NCBI RefSeq assembly: GCF_037975245.1 | Contig: NC_092572.1 | Coordinates: forward strand, 29,373,989 to 29,437,988 | Direction of reading: 5' to 3' | Source of the DNA: Apostichopus japonicus | Taxonomy: Eukaryota; Echinodermata; Holothuroidea; Aspidochirotida; Stichopodidae | DNA: 64,000 nucleotides | Shown: piece after piece, positions 24,480 through 36,900 of the stretch | Numbering within the stretch: the first letter of the stretch is position 1 | Layout of the letters: the number at the start of each line of letters is the position of its first letter | The notes under the pieces: generated by a model | Told to the model about the DNA's origin: nothing | The model's database searches: none | The model's input: the letters and a program-made list of their open reading frames with translations, nothing else | Position numbers and translations under genes: made by a program

Positions 24480-25346
24480 GGGTAAAAACAATCTTAAAAT
24501 TGGTCGAAGTAATCGCGATATACTGAGCTGCCCTGAGGTGGAGCTGTATTTTAACCCCGAAAAACACCCTAAATGTGCATCAATGCAGCTGAAATAAATA
24601 CATGATGTATTTAATAGACTCGAAAATAAATGTGTAGTTCATTTAGGGTCAAACATTATCGACATTAATTGTTAAAAAAGGTTAAATTTGTTCAATAGTC
24701 GCATTTTTTTATGATTTCACACTAAAATGCCGTATTGAGCTGCATGCCCTGAGGTGGAGCTGGGGTTTAACCCCGAAAAACACCCTAAATATGCATCAAT
24801 GAAGCTGAAATAAATACATAGTGTATTTTATAGACTCGACAATAAATATGTAGTTCATTTAGGGTCATATATTATCGACATTAATTGTTAAAAAAGCTTA
24901 AAGTTGGTCAAATGTCGCATTTTTTATGATTCCACACTAAAATGCCGTATTGAGCTGCATGCCCTGAGGTGGAGCTGGGTTTTAACCCCGAAAAACACCC
25001 TAAATATGCATCAATGAAGCTGAAATAAATACATGGTGTATTTTATGGACTCGACAATAAATATGTAGTTCATTTAGGGTCATACATTATCGACATTAAT
25101 TGTTAAAAAAGCTTAAAGTTGGTCAAATGTCGCATTTTTTATGATTCCACACTAAAATGCCGTATTGAGCTGCATGCCGTGAGGTGGAGCTGGGTTTTAA
25201 CCCCGAAAAACACCCTAAATATGTATCAATGCAGCTGAAATCAATACATGATGTATTTAATAGACTCGACAATAAATATGTAGTCCATTTATGGTCATAC
25301 ATTATCTCAATAATTGTTAAAAAATGCTTTAAGTTGGTCAAATGTC
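24480..25346 (+). repeat. 215-bp tandem array, ~4 copies
   Basis: GAGCTGCATGCCCTGAGG occurs at about 24737, 24952 and 25167 (215-bp spacing), and a variant at about 24524. The last unit is cut by the hAT element that begins at 25347. A heavily changed unit may resume near 26755 (GAGCTGGAGCTG.GCAAAG). Confidence 0.85.
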
Positions 25347-26633
25347 CAGTGGCGTCGCCAAGGGGGGGCCAGGGGGGGCACGTGCCCCCCCTGGAAAACC
25401 TAGTGCCCCCCCGGGTGCCCCCCCATCTGAGATTTGGGTTGGTAAAAAAATATATATATATTTTGTTATATTCAACTCCCATCATCTGAGTTGGTATTTC
25501 ATAAGGACAAAGAAGCACAGTAATTCGTATTTTCTTCCAATGAGCTGCGAAAAAATTAACAAGTTTATCCTTGAACGTCGGGTATCGAAGTCGTAACCCG
25601 CGCCATCACAACAGGTGTCGATATTTACATTGAATGTGTCAGTGCTCACGCCATACCAGCGGATATACAAGTCCGCTTCGCGAGCTACATGACTGTGAGA
25701 AGGGAGGGTACTGCATTATGTTGCCTTGGTCTGAGGTTGACAGGTTAGGAGCTGACGAAATGTGAGAATGTGAGGGTCCGCAGGCACCATACTTGCCTAT
25801 ATTTGTGGACCCATATATTAACCCTGTTGTGTAAGGGGTGCAGAGGTCCTTTGAGGTCAGATGCTTGTAGGAACAAATGGCGAATGTTCACACCTGCATA
25901 CTGAGCCATACTCGATGTGTGATCAAACTTTGGATTGCATGGTGAGATCCCTGATAGGAGCCAATAACGATGCTGGAACCTGTTACATCTTAATAGATAA
26001 TGGGCGAAAACGAGAAGGTCAAGAAAGGAGTCGGGATCATGCACACATTAATTCAACAAATGTAGCTTCTATTGATAGGGTTAGGCATAATATCGACAGC
26101 ATGTGGTTCATATCCTCCGCAAAATTCTGCGCCTTGTTAAAATCATTACCTCAATAAGAGCAATTTCTGGAGATATCTTCAGATCGAATTTAGCATCAAA
26201 TGTGGCAGCATTTTGCATCTAGCCCATCCTCCGTATGCGAAAATTTTCCAAAGGGGAGGGGGGCAGTGGCGGCGGAACCGGGGGGGCTTGGGGGCTTGCA
26301 ATCTGAGAAATTGCAGGCTTGAGACCCATATTTTAGGGCTAGGTATTCGCAGCATAAAACACTCGGGAAGTGCCGTTTCCGGCCATCTGGGGGTTTGAAA
26401 AACCCAAAATTTTCTTGTACTCTCCGCGCCAACCAATGGTGGCGCTCCGCTTAGATAGTCTCTACACATTAGTCCCCCCCCAATAATTTTCCTGTTCCGC
26501 CGCGCCTGGAGGGGCACCCCCTCCCCTTAGACCCCTCCCCAGGACGTTGATCCGTATCCACCTAAGTGCCCCCCCATCAAATGCTGGTGCCCCCCTGTGC
26601 CCCCCCAGACTGAAAAGTCTGGTGACGCCACTG
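25347..26633. mobile_element. hAT-like element, 8-bp target duplication CAAATGTC
   Basis: The ends are CAGTGGCGTCGCC and GGTGACGCCACTG, flanked by an exact CAAATGTC duplication (25339-25346, 26634-26641). It is 1287 bp long, has no transposase, and carries G/C-rich inner ends like the other elements here. A second element is nested at 26264-26508. It inserted into the 215-bp array. Confidence 0.88.
26264..26508. mobile_element. Nested 245-bp MITE
   Basis: CAGTGGCGGCGGAACCGG at the left is mirrored by CCTGTTCCGCCGCGCCTG at the right. The flanks GAGGGGGG and GAGGGGCA agree at six of eight bases. It carries a copy of the shared ~95-bp module (26368-26460) and its ends resemble those of 19702-20355. 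Confidence 0.6.
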
Positions 26634-26641
26634 CAAATGTC

Positions 26642-28430
26642 ATTGCAACCCTTTTTATTTTACAAAACTCAGGTCACAGTGAGACACCGTAGCACAGTTT
26701 CAAAACGGGGCGCGGCTTAACACAATGGCTTCACATAATTTAATATTATTAAATGCACTGAGCTGGAGCTGTGCAAAGCTGTAACCCCTGATGGTCAGTC
26801 ACGCCATCAGTCGTATGTATGTTCCACCAAGACCGTGAGGACTGGGTGTTGTTCAGTTTAATAATCTACTTCCGTATTGCTACTCTCACAACTCATTCCA
26901 TTCTTAACACACAACGGAATAATTTCCACCTATTCGGGTTACATCAAGATACTCTTCATTGCTATTTTCAGTTCAGCTATTTTCAGCTAAGTTCAGGTCT
27001 CTTTTCAGCTGACGTAGAACTAGAGGGATTCAATCAAGGATCATTGGTTGACACGACTACATCGTCAAGTGAACTATTTTGACTTTCAATGTAAGTGTTA
27101 CACTTCTGTATGTATTAGTATTACAGATATGGTTATAGTCGTATACATGATATTGATATAGGCCTACATGATAGTATACTGTAGTGTATGTACCAGTCTT
27201 TACCGTATCAACTGTGGCGTTAGTCCACCAGGAAGTGTACTGTTAGCGCAGGTTTACAATTTCCTGATCATTTTAAGTAGTGTTCAAACGATTGTGCTAA
27301 AACAGAAAATAACGATTAATTTTTCCATAATCGGGCCGATTCCGATGAATTGATAAAGAGAAAATATCCCGTTTATACAAAATCGGCAATAAAGTATGTG
27401 ATACTGATGCTTTTCCTCTCTGTCCCCTTTCTTTGCACTTAATGTAAAAAGGGGCTCTTATGTATCCTTTTTGTATGTACCAAATCACGTCTGGTGTTTC
27501 GCGGAAAGAAATAACAAGATTTTTTTACAAATTTCCAAAATACGAAAAAATGGCATCCTACCGAGTAACCACTTTGACGTGTATGCCACCTGTCATATGC
27601 GCTCAAATGCGCTAAGAATAGTTGCTCAAAATATCCATCTCAAAAAGTGTCTCAGACAAACCATCCATCTTCTATCTTTACCAAAGTGTAAATATTAAGT
27701 ACATATTTCTTACATTCCCACACTATTTTGTACTTATTTTCAGTATTATTCCCTTTTTGAACAAATATAAATGTTACGAACTTAGTTAAACATCCTTATT
27801 CGTTACATATTTAACTCCATTCAAGTTCAATTAGAAAATGTAAGCTTAGGCCAATCAAACTGAACAGCAAAGTGTACCATCGTAACTTCTTTAATATTAC
27901 TGTAGAATGTTACCCGATTGATGTAAAGAACTCATAGCAACTAAAAACTACTCCAATATTGTTTTTTTTACGTGAAAACTGCATTTACTTTTGCAAAATT
28001 GATTTGAGCAAAATTGTAGACCGTATTCCGAGATCCGTTTACAATGTAACAACCTAATGTTAGGCCTAATGCGACGGCTATGGATTCGAGGCACATCGGC
28101 GTTTCTGCCGAAATTAAATTAATTCTGAGGGAATTGCGGCAAACATCGAAAGGTTGAAAAAATGGCGATGTCGCACGCACTAGCGTATTTTTCTCGGTTT
28201 TGCGTAGCTGTGCCGCCCAGCGCCCCGCTGGGGAATTAATTTTTTTTTACAATCATTATTTGTTGAACTTACCATTAAATGTGATATTTTTGGTTTTAAA
28301 ATCATAAGAAAACATTTACCCAACTTCAAATAAAAGTATCTTTGCAATCTGCCTCGAAATCTTTGGCAAATTCATAAATGAAAAATTTGCCCTTACTGTG
28401 AACAACAATGTAAAGTTGTATGTACTTGCA
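26642..28430. other. No supported gene
   Basis: Several short ORFs on both strands, none with a recognisable domain. A GC-rich palindromic patch (CCCAGCGCCCCGCTGGGG) lies near 28216. Confidence 0.45.
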
Positions 28431-28439
28431 TACAGCGAT

Positions 28440-29062
28440 ATGAGTTTTGGTTACAACTTCCGGGTTGCCATTTTCTTTTCGTTCGATCGGCGGCAGTCAA
28501 AGACTTAATCCCACCCCCAACATAAATACGTCATTTGACAGAGAATAGAATTGTCTAAAAGTGGGATCGTCTAAGATAGGGTCCTATGTATTATATATTT
28601 TTTTAAGATTTTAAACTTTCATTTGTTGTTTACAGGTAGGTAATAATAAGAATTTTACTACATGTATATGACATTTTATAGCTATTATTTGCTTTGTACG
28701 ATTTTTTAATTCTTGAATAATTTTCTTTCTTAAAACAACACTGAGCTGCCGCCCCTACATTTAGTAAAAATGTCAGTTTTTGATGATTAAGCCCCGCCTC
28801 CAAGTCTGGTTTGTAGCAGATTGGCTATGACTCATGGCAGCTACATGTTAGATATACGAAAATGGCTACCCTCGCGACCAGCCGGAAATTTCCCGCAATT
28901 TTCTGTACTGTTGTTAGGTACGGGGTGTGTAGTGTATTGCACGCTAATTACGTATGTACTGCTGAAGTGCATTTAAAAACTATATATATTAGGCCTTCTT
29001 TTAGTAATAGCCACATTTGCATTGTACTGGTTTTCAGGCAGCTTTTCCGAGCAAGGGCCAGG
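28440..29062 (+). promoter_or_regulatory. Candidate promoter / 5' non-coding exon region
   Basis: CAACTTCCGGGTTGCCATTT (about 28455) combines an ETS-type CTTCCGG with a YY1-type GCCATTTT. AAAATGGCTACC lies at 28859. A strong donor, CCAGGGTAAGTTTG, ends a possible non-coding exon at 29062. This is the nearest upstream candidate for the first exon of the large gene, whose first coding exon opens with an acceptor at 30897. The link is inference. Confidence 0.3.
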
Positions 29063-29069
29063 GTAAGTT

Positions 29070-30890
29070 TGTTTGAATGCCTAACTGTGTGTTTTCATTA
29101 AGTTTAGTTTCCAACTTATATATTAACTGTGACTCCATAATTTTAATGGAATAATACAACAACTATCCATTTGGAATAGAGTGTCTATTGTGCATTTCTA
29201 GAATGAAGCATCATTATGAATTAACAGCTTGTTTGATATATTTCCATAACCCCCCACCCCCCCCCCAAAAAAAAGGAATTAAAAACAAATAATAATCTAT
29301 CACATTTTATTTTCACTGGGGTACATATAAAAGAGGAGCCGGCCATACCATCACAACTTTTATAAGACTATAAAAATTGTATAAGGTTAAATATGTTTTT
29401 ATTTCGAAGGATATAAGATGTATAAGGTTATAAGAAGTATGTTTAGCTTTCATTTGAACCGGTGATGTTTGCCATCAAATATATATACAAAGAATTAGAA
29501 GAAATACTAAACTGGAGATGAACTGGGATGGCTGGCTATTGGGGGAGGAGGAGGCCACCCATCACTTGCAAATAAAAACTTGTAATCTTCTTGCACATTA
29601 TTTTTTCCAAGTCATAAATCCATGAAATCTTCATGTCAGAAAAATTGAGATGGAGAAACGTGGGTTGTTTTGATACTTGGAAGCGGACACCATTTTGATG
29701 GTAGTCACAGCAATTTCAAGAGGAAGTTTTATCAAGTTGTAGTTTGTTGCTTGCTCCATTGTCAAAACAGTGAATTAAGGCAGATTTATTATTAGAGCAA
29801 TGTGTGACGTTAGTTTGTTAACATAGCTCATAGTCAGTTGGGCAATTAATTCTACAGCAGTGTCACAGTCACAAGCTTTATGTAGAGTTGTGAGTACATC
29901 TAGGCTATTGTGCATCATAGATAGTGCTGTCCTTATCACTGGAATGCACCCAGTGGTCCTGGAATACCTAGTTTAAATGAGAAAGAATTGCCGTTTAAAT
30001 CACGCCATCCACAACTACAGAGTAATTGAAGAATCATGTTCACAGGACTATTTTGGAAATCATGTTTTATATAGCTGTAAAATGTAATTGATGTTCATTT
30101 ACATGAATAAATTTCATAAATTTCTACTTATTTTGTATCATTTTCATCAGTGAATAATGAGGGATTGATACATTATGGAGAAATACAAACAATATACTTT
30201 GCCAGATGCGTTCATTAAAGTTTTTGATGATATAAGATTTCCAGCAATGGGAATATTCTTTAATAAGTGGAGTCATGGATTGATATACGTAGATCAGATT
30301 TAAACAAATAATTATATTATTATTGCAGCTTATATAGGGTATAACTCCATGATAAAAAGCATTCACTCTTAGTGAGTTGGCAACCTCTCTGACGCTCTTG
30401 CAACATAGACCTATCTGTCAACTCGTAAAATACCTAGTTCATTATTGGAAATCTTAATGAGAGAACTAACATGTTTGCAACTTTGCATCAATATTTCTTA
30501 CTGTTACACTATTTTGGTTTATGTACATCATACTAGTCATTTATAATACCATTTGAATCTGTATTTGAGGTACATTTAAAAAAATCATATTTCTACTAAA
30601 TATAATCTAATTTGATTGCACTTAGTTCAACAAATTAATTCTTCCAAAGGTTCAATCACTTCTGGGATGTTGTTGTTTATTCGTCAACATCGTTGAAACC
30701 TTGTATTCAAAAGTTCCGAAGTAGCCTTTTGAACTTTTCTAAATAGATCAACAAACGCTGTGCTTATGTTAGATATGTATGTAGTTTTAAAGTCATTATA
30801 TGTTATATTTGCAATGCTGCTTATAAATACGTTCGAAGACAGCAAATGTTTGCATTTATTAATTAAGTAAGTATATATATTATTTCAATT
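29070..30890. other. No supported gene
   Basis: AT-rich DNA with short chance ORFs and a C/A-rich low-complexity tract near 29252-29276. If the 29062 donor is real, this is intron. Confidence 0.4.
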
Positions 30891-30938
30891 ATTTCAGTTG
30901 AGCAAGAACGTGCGCAACATTGAGATATCTGTCAAAAG

Positions 30939-30973
30939 ATGGACATGAAGATGAACCAGTCCACAGTCAGACC
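30939..30973 (+). CDS. Coding exon 1, start codon
   Basis: The acceptor TTATTTCAATTATTTCAG ends at 30897. ATG at 30939 has A at -3 and G at +4 and is preceded in frame by TGA (30921), so it is a good start. It encodes MDMKMNQSTVR plus two bases of a Pro codon, then a strong donor GTAAGTA. The exit phase of 2 fits the one-base entry of the 33128 exon. A non-coding exon must lie upstream. Confidence 0.6.
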
Positions 30974-33900
30974 GTAAGTAAAACCCTCTTTTGTATTAAA
31001 CCCACCTTAATCAATTGCATTTAATGTAACCCTCCTTCCACTTTACCCGTCTTAAGTCCCCTATCTGTTTAGACTGAAGGTTACACCCATCTACCACTTC
31101 ACAATGCTTCATTCTACTATGTCATGAATAGTACTGTGTTCCTTTCAGCGATGCGACGGTTCATTTCTTCCTCAGTTCTTTTTTCTTTAAGTTGCTGGAG
31201 CCATAAGGCATTTATTTGATGTTGATGTCGTGTGTGAATAAATTTGTGAGGGTGCGTCTGTAGGTATGCGACATTGTGTGTAAACACAATCACTCAAAAA
31301 GTATATGATGGCCGAAGTTGATGTATATGGATTTGTGTTTGGATTCATTCAGGACTTGTCCGTGTGTAGAAACAAATAGTGTAGTAAGCACACAGACCTA
31401 TAAATAAGTACTCACTGTGGAAATCTCAGTATTCATGACTTTCAATATAATTGTCAATTCTTTATCTCTCTAATGAAGCTAGAGGGTTGGGCTCTCGTAT
31501 TTGAGGCTGTGGAATAATGCTTTTAGAAATAATGAGGAAACATGCTGAATTTTAGATATAAAGGGAAGTCGTATAGCTTTTTGTGTGTGTGTGCGTGTGT
31601 GTATGTGTGTTTGTGTTATGTTGTTCTTCTATATGGTCTATGTTTCATATAACAAGGCAGTGCGTTGACCAATAAATGTAGACAGCCGTTTTCTCTCTTC
31701 TTAGTTATTAGCCTGTGGCATTGGCGGCAACAAGTTTGTCTTCAAAGCATCGTTTAACGTAGACAATACAGGCCTAGCTTGTGTCACTTTCGTTCTTGAT
31801 AATATGGCGCACTAACCTGTAAAGATGTTATACCTTCATTAGAATGGGCACTTGCAAAGTTGCAGTTATAAGCGCGCTATCTTGTGTTTCAACCATAGCC
31901 TGGCTAGCTTATGCTGGGAACTGGTACGGTGCTGCTGACCTACTGTACATAACCACAGGTCTCTCGGCAAACTTTGTGTACACGGTTGGTTAACAAACAT
32001 ATTTCAGGACGCTTGAGCTTGATAGGTGAAATGTATTTGATTGACAAGTTTGTTGCGCCCATATAAGAACTGCTTTTACGTACTTGAGCTGTCTCCTCAC
32101 CTCTGATTGGCTTTCGCGCAAGACATTGGGCCGTAGGTGTGACAGTGCCTAATGCGTACAGTCACCGTTTTAGAAGAGGAACAATAAACAATGTGCACGC
32201 TAGCACAGATAAGACAAAGCTAAGAGGCTAAGAGCAAACTTACTATTTGGCGAAGCCTACCAAGACATGAATGCAACGACGTATTATAATCAAAATATTT
32301 CCAAGAAAAGAAGCAATTACACACTTGGTTCTGCAGATACGCACTGCCCGACTTTGGGAGAGGGTTATCGTACTTATGAAATAGAAAACTAAAGTTAAAC
32401 TAATAGCTAAGATTTCACAAGGCTTATGACGCGTAAGTCCAATGGGCTATACGTGGTGTACAAGAGTACGAAAGTTAAATGTACAGTATGAAAGCAAATA
32501 AAAAAGGATTCCTGTCCTTATTTTCAGAAAGTAAGATGTTTTTAACTCCCTCGATACAGTACAGCTGTTCAGTGAGAAATACACCCTAGAATTAAATACA
32601 GTGACATAAATACTTCTTATACCAACTCATCATGAGGTCAAACACGCACGTCTTGTTGTAAGCTGTTAGAACAGAGTCTTATAACACGGCTCTGCATTAC
32701 ACCAGGGTCTTGAACGTACAAACACAGCATTGTGTAGTTCTGTGTGTTTTTGAAAGTTTCTTTCACAAGAAATTATCATCATTGTCCCTATCCTCCAAAA
32801 AATATCGTCTTGGAAATACAATAATTGTAATAATAATTATTTTGATATATCGCCCAAGACTATCCAGCAGCTACACGAATAGTTTTAAGTTACTTACGCC
32901 CTGTGCCTTACTGATCCACAATCATTTGTTTGTTTAACAATTTTCCCTCAAATCCCATGTAGCATAACGTACACCGCTGATCCTCTCAACCATGTAAACA
33001 GTATTTCCATATTCCAGAGCTCGTGTTTAGAGTGAAATTCCTCTCAACATGTCGGCCAGCATTCTCCATTACCATGGATACGACCTTGTAAACTTGACCT
33101 AATATTCTACTTTTTTGCCTTGTATAGAGTTCAACGTACGCAGTTGCCCAGGTTTACCGGTGAAGGTCGTTGGGTGCTGTGCGATATGACGGTAGATTCT
33201 TCCAGAGTTGCTGTTTGCGGATACAACAAAGACACAGAGACAACATCCATAGACCTGTTTAGATTCAATTATCCTGATTCTTCGTCACCATTGATAACTC
33301 GGTTTTATTCTAAAGAATTTAAGGATCATTCAAGATGGCCGCATTGTTCTGTTTCGGTCTTGGATGATTCTCGTATAGTCACTGTGTGTGGTAATCAGTT
33401 GAATGTCTACAATATCAAGACAGATGACATACACAGTGAGCAATTACCTGATAAAAAAGCCGCATGTATGACTGTCAGAGAGGGAGGGATATTTATTGGT
33501 TTGTATAAGTCTAACAAGGTGATTGTGTTTGATTTTAGATTAAATCAAATCAAGACAATCACCTTGAGAGAATTAAAAAGAAACGAATGGCTTGTATGTA
33601 TAACAGTTTGTAGAGATAATCTGTTTATATCTACAAGCAGAAGGAATGCTAGGAGATACAACATGGAGGGAGTGCTTTTACAAGAATACAAAATACCAGG
33701 CTCCTGTGCATGCAGTATCACTGTAAGCAGTGACTTTGGTCTGGTGTTTGTATCATGCGATTTGCCCCTCCCTGCTGTTGTTGTTTACTCTCTCTCTGAG
33801 GGTCATACATTGTTTACTTCTCGTGTTATTGATGGAGATGATTTGCATAGAATCAGGATAAACAATGTAAACAGGTATATGTTTACAACATCGAAACAAG

Positions 33901-36900
33901 GAATACTGAGTGTATACAGTACAGTAAGTACAGTACTTAGGAACATGGAGTTGGAAGTCTTCTAACTACTGTACATGGTAGGAAAGTGTTAGAAAAAGTA
34001 AAAAGGAATTTTCTTATATATCTAGAATGATGAAAATAGGCTAGAAAAATTGCTATGCTAGGTATCAGTGACTGCGAATAGTTGTGTAGATTACGCTTCT
34101 TTTTACTACCTTTTTTGGTGAGTCTTGGGAAAATTTTGGACTAAACTTTGTAGTTGAAATTTTGAAGCAGTTTCTAGCTGCTGATTGAAGCACACACAGT
34201 CAATACTATATAGGGAGCTAAATATGACATTTAGTCCCATATTTTATTCACAGTAAACAATCCAGTTTGTTAAGATTAGCTAATCCTACATACAGTAAGT
34301 GAATACCAACATCCCCTTTAGAGCACATGTATTGCTACTTTTTGGCAGTATGAACAAAATTCAAGGAAAAATGAAAACCAAAAACCTCTTGTTCTAGCAC
34401 ATACATACCTATACCACAGTGTTAATTCCAAAATACTCTCAAAATTCTTGCTTTATGAAAAACTATGTAGACTCCTACTTTTGGCAGGATTAAAAAACCT
34501 GAAGAAACAGTAAGAAGAATATATGAAGCAAATTTACAAAGAAGTAAAACACTTTGGCCAAACATATAGCTGTGAATAAATTCCAAAACCTTCAGAATTT
34601 TCTAACGTTATAATGAACTTGTGTGCACACTCAAGAAAACCACATTTGTCTCAGTGAATATGAACAGCTTTGTAGAACACACTTATAACTATTTGTTGTC
34701 TCAAGTAAAAAAAAATTAAAGAATAAATCAGACTCAAAAGATGTAGGGAACCTAAATGTGTTGTAAACCTTCTATAGGTCCATTAAGCTATGTACAGTGT
34801 TGATTCAAAAACCTGTCATAAATATGTTGCACTGTAAGATAATGTATAGACCTCCAATAACATAGATTATATAGTCTGTGGTTAATTCAAACATCTTTGC
34901 ACAGTACGTGAATAAGTATATTTGTGGAAAATATGAAACTGCATAACTAATTTTACTTATTTTACTAGTTTTTGCACGGGTTATCCGGGTACCCGCCCAA
35001 TGCGATACTACCCGGTTCCTAATTTTTTACCCGAATCCTACGCACAGTGTGATGTAAAAAAAAAAATTGGCAAACCGACGGTTACGCAGATTTTCCATTG
35101 ACTTAGTCTGGTGTTAGGCTACCATGTGGTCGAAGATAACAGCAATAACGAAGGTACCCGCCCGACGCAAAACTACCCGGTTCCTAATTTATAACCCGAA
35201 TCCTTCGCAAAGTGTGATTAAAAAAAACAAACAATTTGGCAAACCGACGGTTAGGCAGATTTTTGATTGACTTCGTGTGGTGTTAGGCTACCATGTAGTC
35301 AAAGATAATTAACAGCAATAACGAAAGTATTCCATGGATATCTTATAACTGCGTCACAATTTCAGCTAATAAAAAGATGGCTAGGCTAGATTACCCAATT
35401 GACTTAGTGTGGTGTTAGGCCCCCATGTGTTCGAACGTAACAGCAATATTGAAAGTATTCTATATCTGCGTCACAATTTCAGCGAATAAACAGATGGTTA
35501 GACTTAGCTAGATTTCTCATTGACTTAGTGTGGTGTTAGGCTACCATGTGGAATTATTATTTATTTATTTGTTTATTTCATACAGTAGTAGGAAAGGCTG
35601 ACAAGGAATATTACGAGATGTTTATGGATTATAGACGGGATAACTAAAAAAAAATAATCGCAAGTCGCTTTTTACTAATCGTTTATTCCAAATGCGATCA
35701 AATTGCGCAAACCGTGCAATCTCGCGGCTAATGCGAACCCTGGGCCTGCATAATATATAGTAGTAGTAACAACTGTTTAAGAGCTAAATTGGATATTTAT
35801 ATGGTCTGATCCAATAGACGTGGAGAGCAAGCATAAGCAGCGGTGGCAGTGCGATGTTAGTAGTAATGTTAATTATATTGTTAGTTATTAACAAGTTAAT
35901 GAAAGAAACAAAAGTGAAATAGAAATTATTGAGGAAGGTTTTATACCTTATCTTACACCTACGTATAATCGAACATGAAAATATTGTCAGTAGAGAATAT
36001 AATTCATTTATTATAGCATCCAATATGTAATTTCTTGAAACCCGGATACCCGAAGGGTAACGGCTCTCGGGTACCCAGTTCCCGATTTTTGGACCCGTGT
36101 AAACACTATATTTTATATATTTAAAGTCCTACAGGCTATACTGAAAAAGATATACCAGGTCTATTTAACAATATATATAAACAACATGTTTGTATTAACA
36201 ACATGTTTGAATTAATTCCAAAACGGCCAGAAATGCATTGTACTATAATTTTAACAAGTCTATTTTATACTAGCATGAAAAAAATAACAATTTATACAAA
36301 TTACAGAGGAAATAAAATAAATAGAGTACAACCATGTTTACAAGCAAGGCATCACACACATACACACACTCATCCACCTTGATGAATACAAAGGTTACGA
36401 TTATCATCAAAACCAAAACTTACTTTTTCATGGCTTAGGGACATCCTCAGATAATGATAAGATAATGATTAGTCTTGGTTTCACAGTTCCAATATGTGAA
36501 AGGACACAGTGCATAGTAAATAACATGCATATGAAATCTACCCTTATTGTACTTGCCAACATAGATACTTTCAGTAGTTATCTCAAACCATACTTTCAGT
36601 AGTATTTCCTCTCACCATACCATATCACTGTACATAACAGCTGTAAGATGCTAATTTCAGCTAACCAAGAGGACAAAGATTATCTGCAATGTACCATTAA
36701 GTAGTGTTTTCCTTCTGACCATTAAATACAGGTAGTTACCTGAAGTCAGTTTATCAGTTTTCACCACTTGACCTTAAAAACAGTCAACCATTATCTGATC
36801 ATCTATAGATGTAGCCCTGGACAGAAATTGTCGCAATATTTTGTTACTGGTAGACTTCATGTGTTAGCCAATTCTGACAAATTTGACAAAACGGCAATGA

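Noticed and set aside
25123-25518. 131-codon minus-strand ORF
   Set aside because: It spans the junction of the 215-bp array and a hAT element end, so it is a chance product of repeats.
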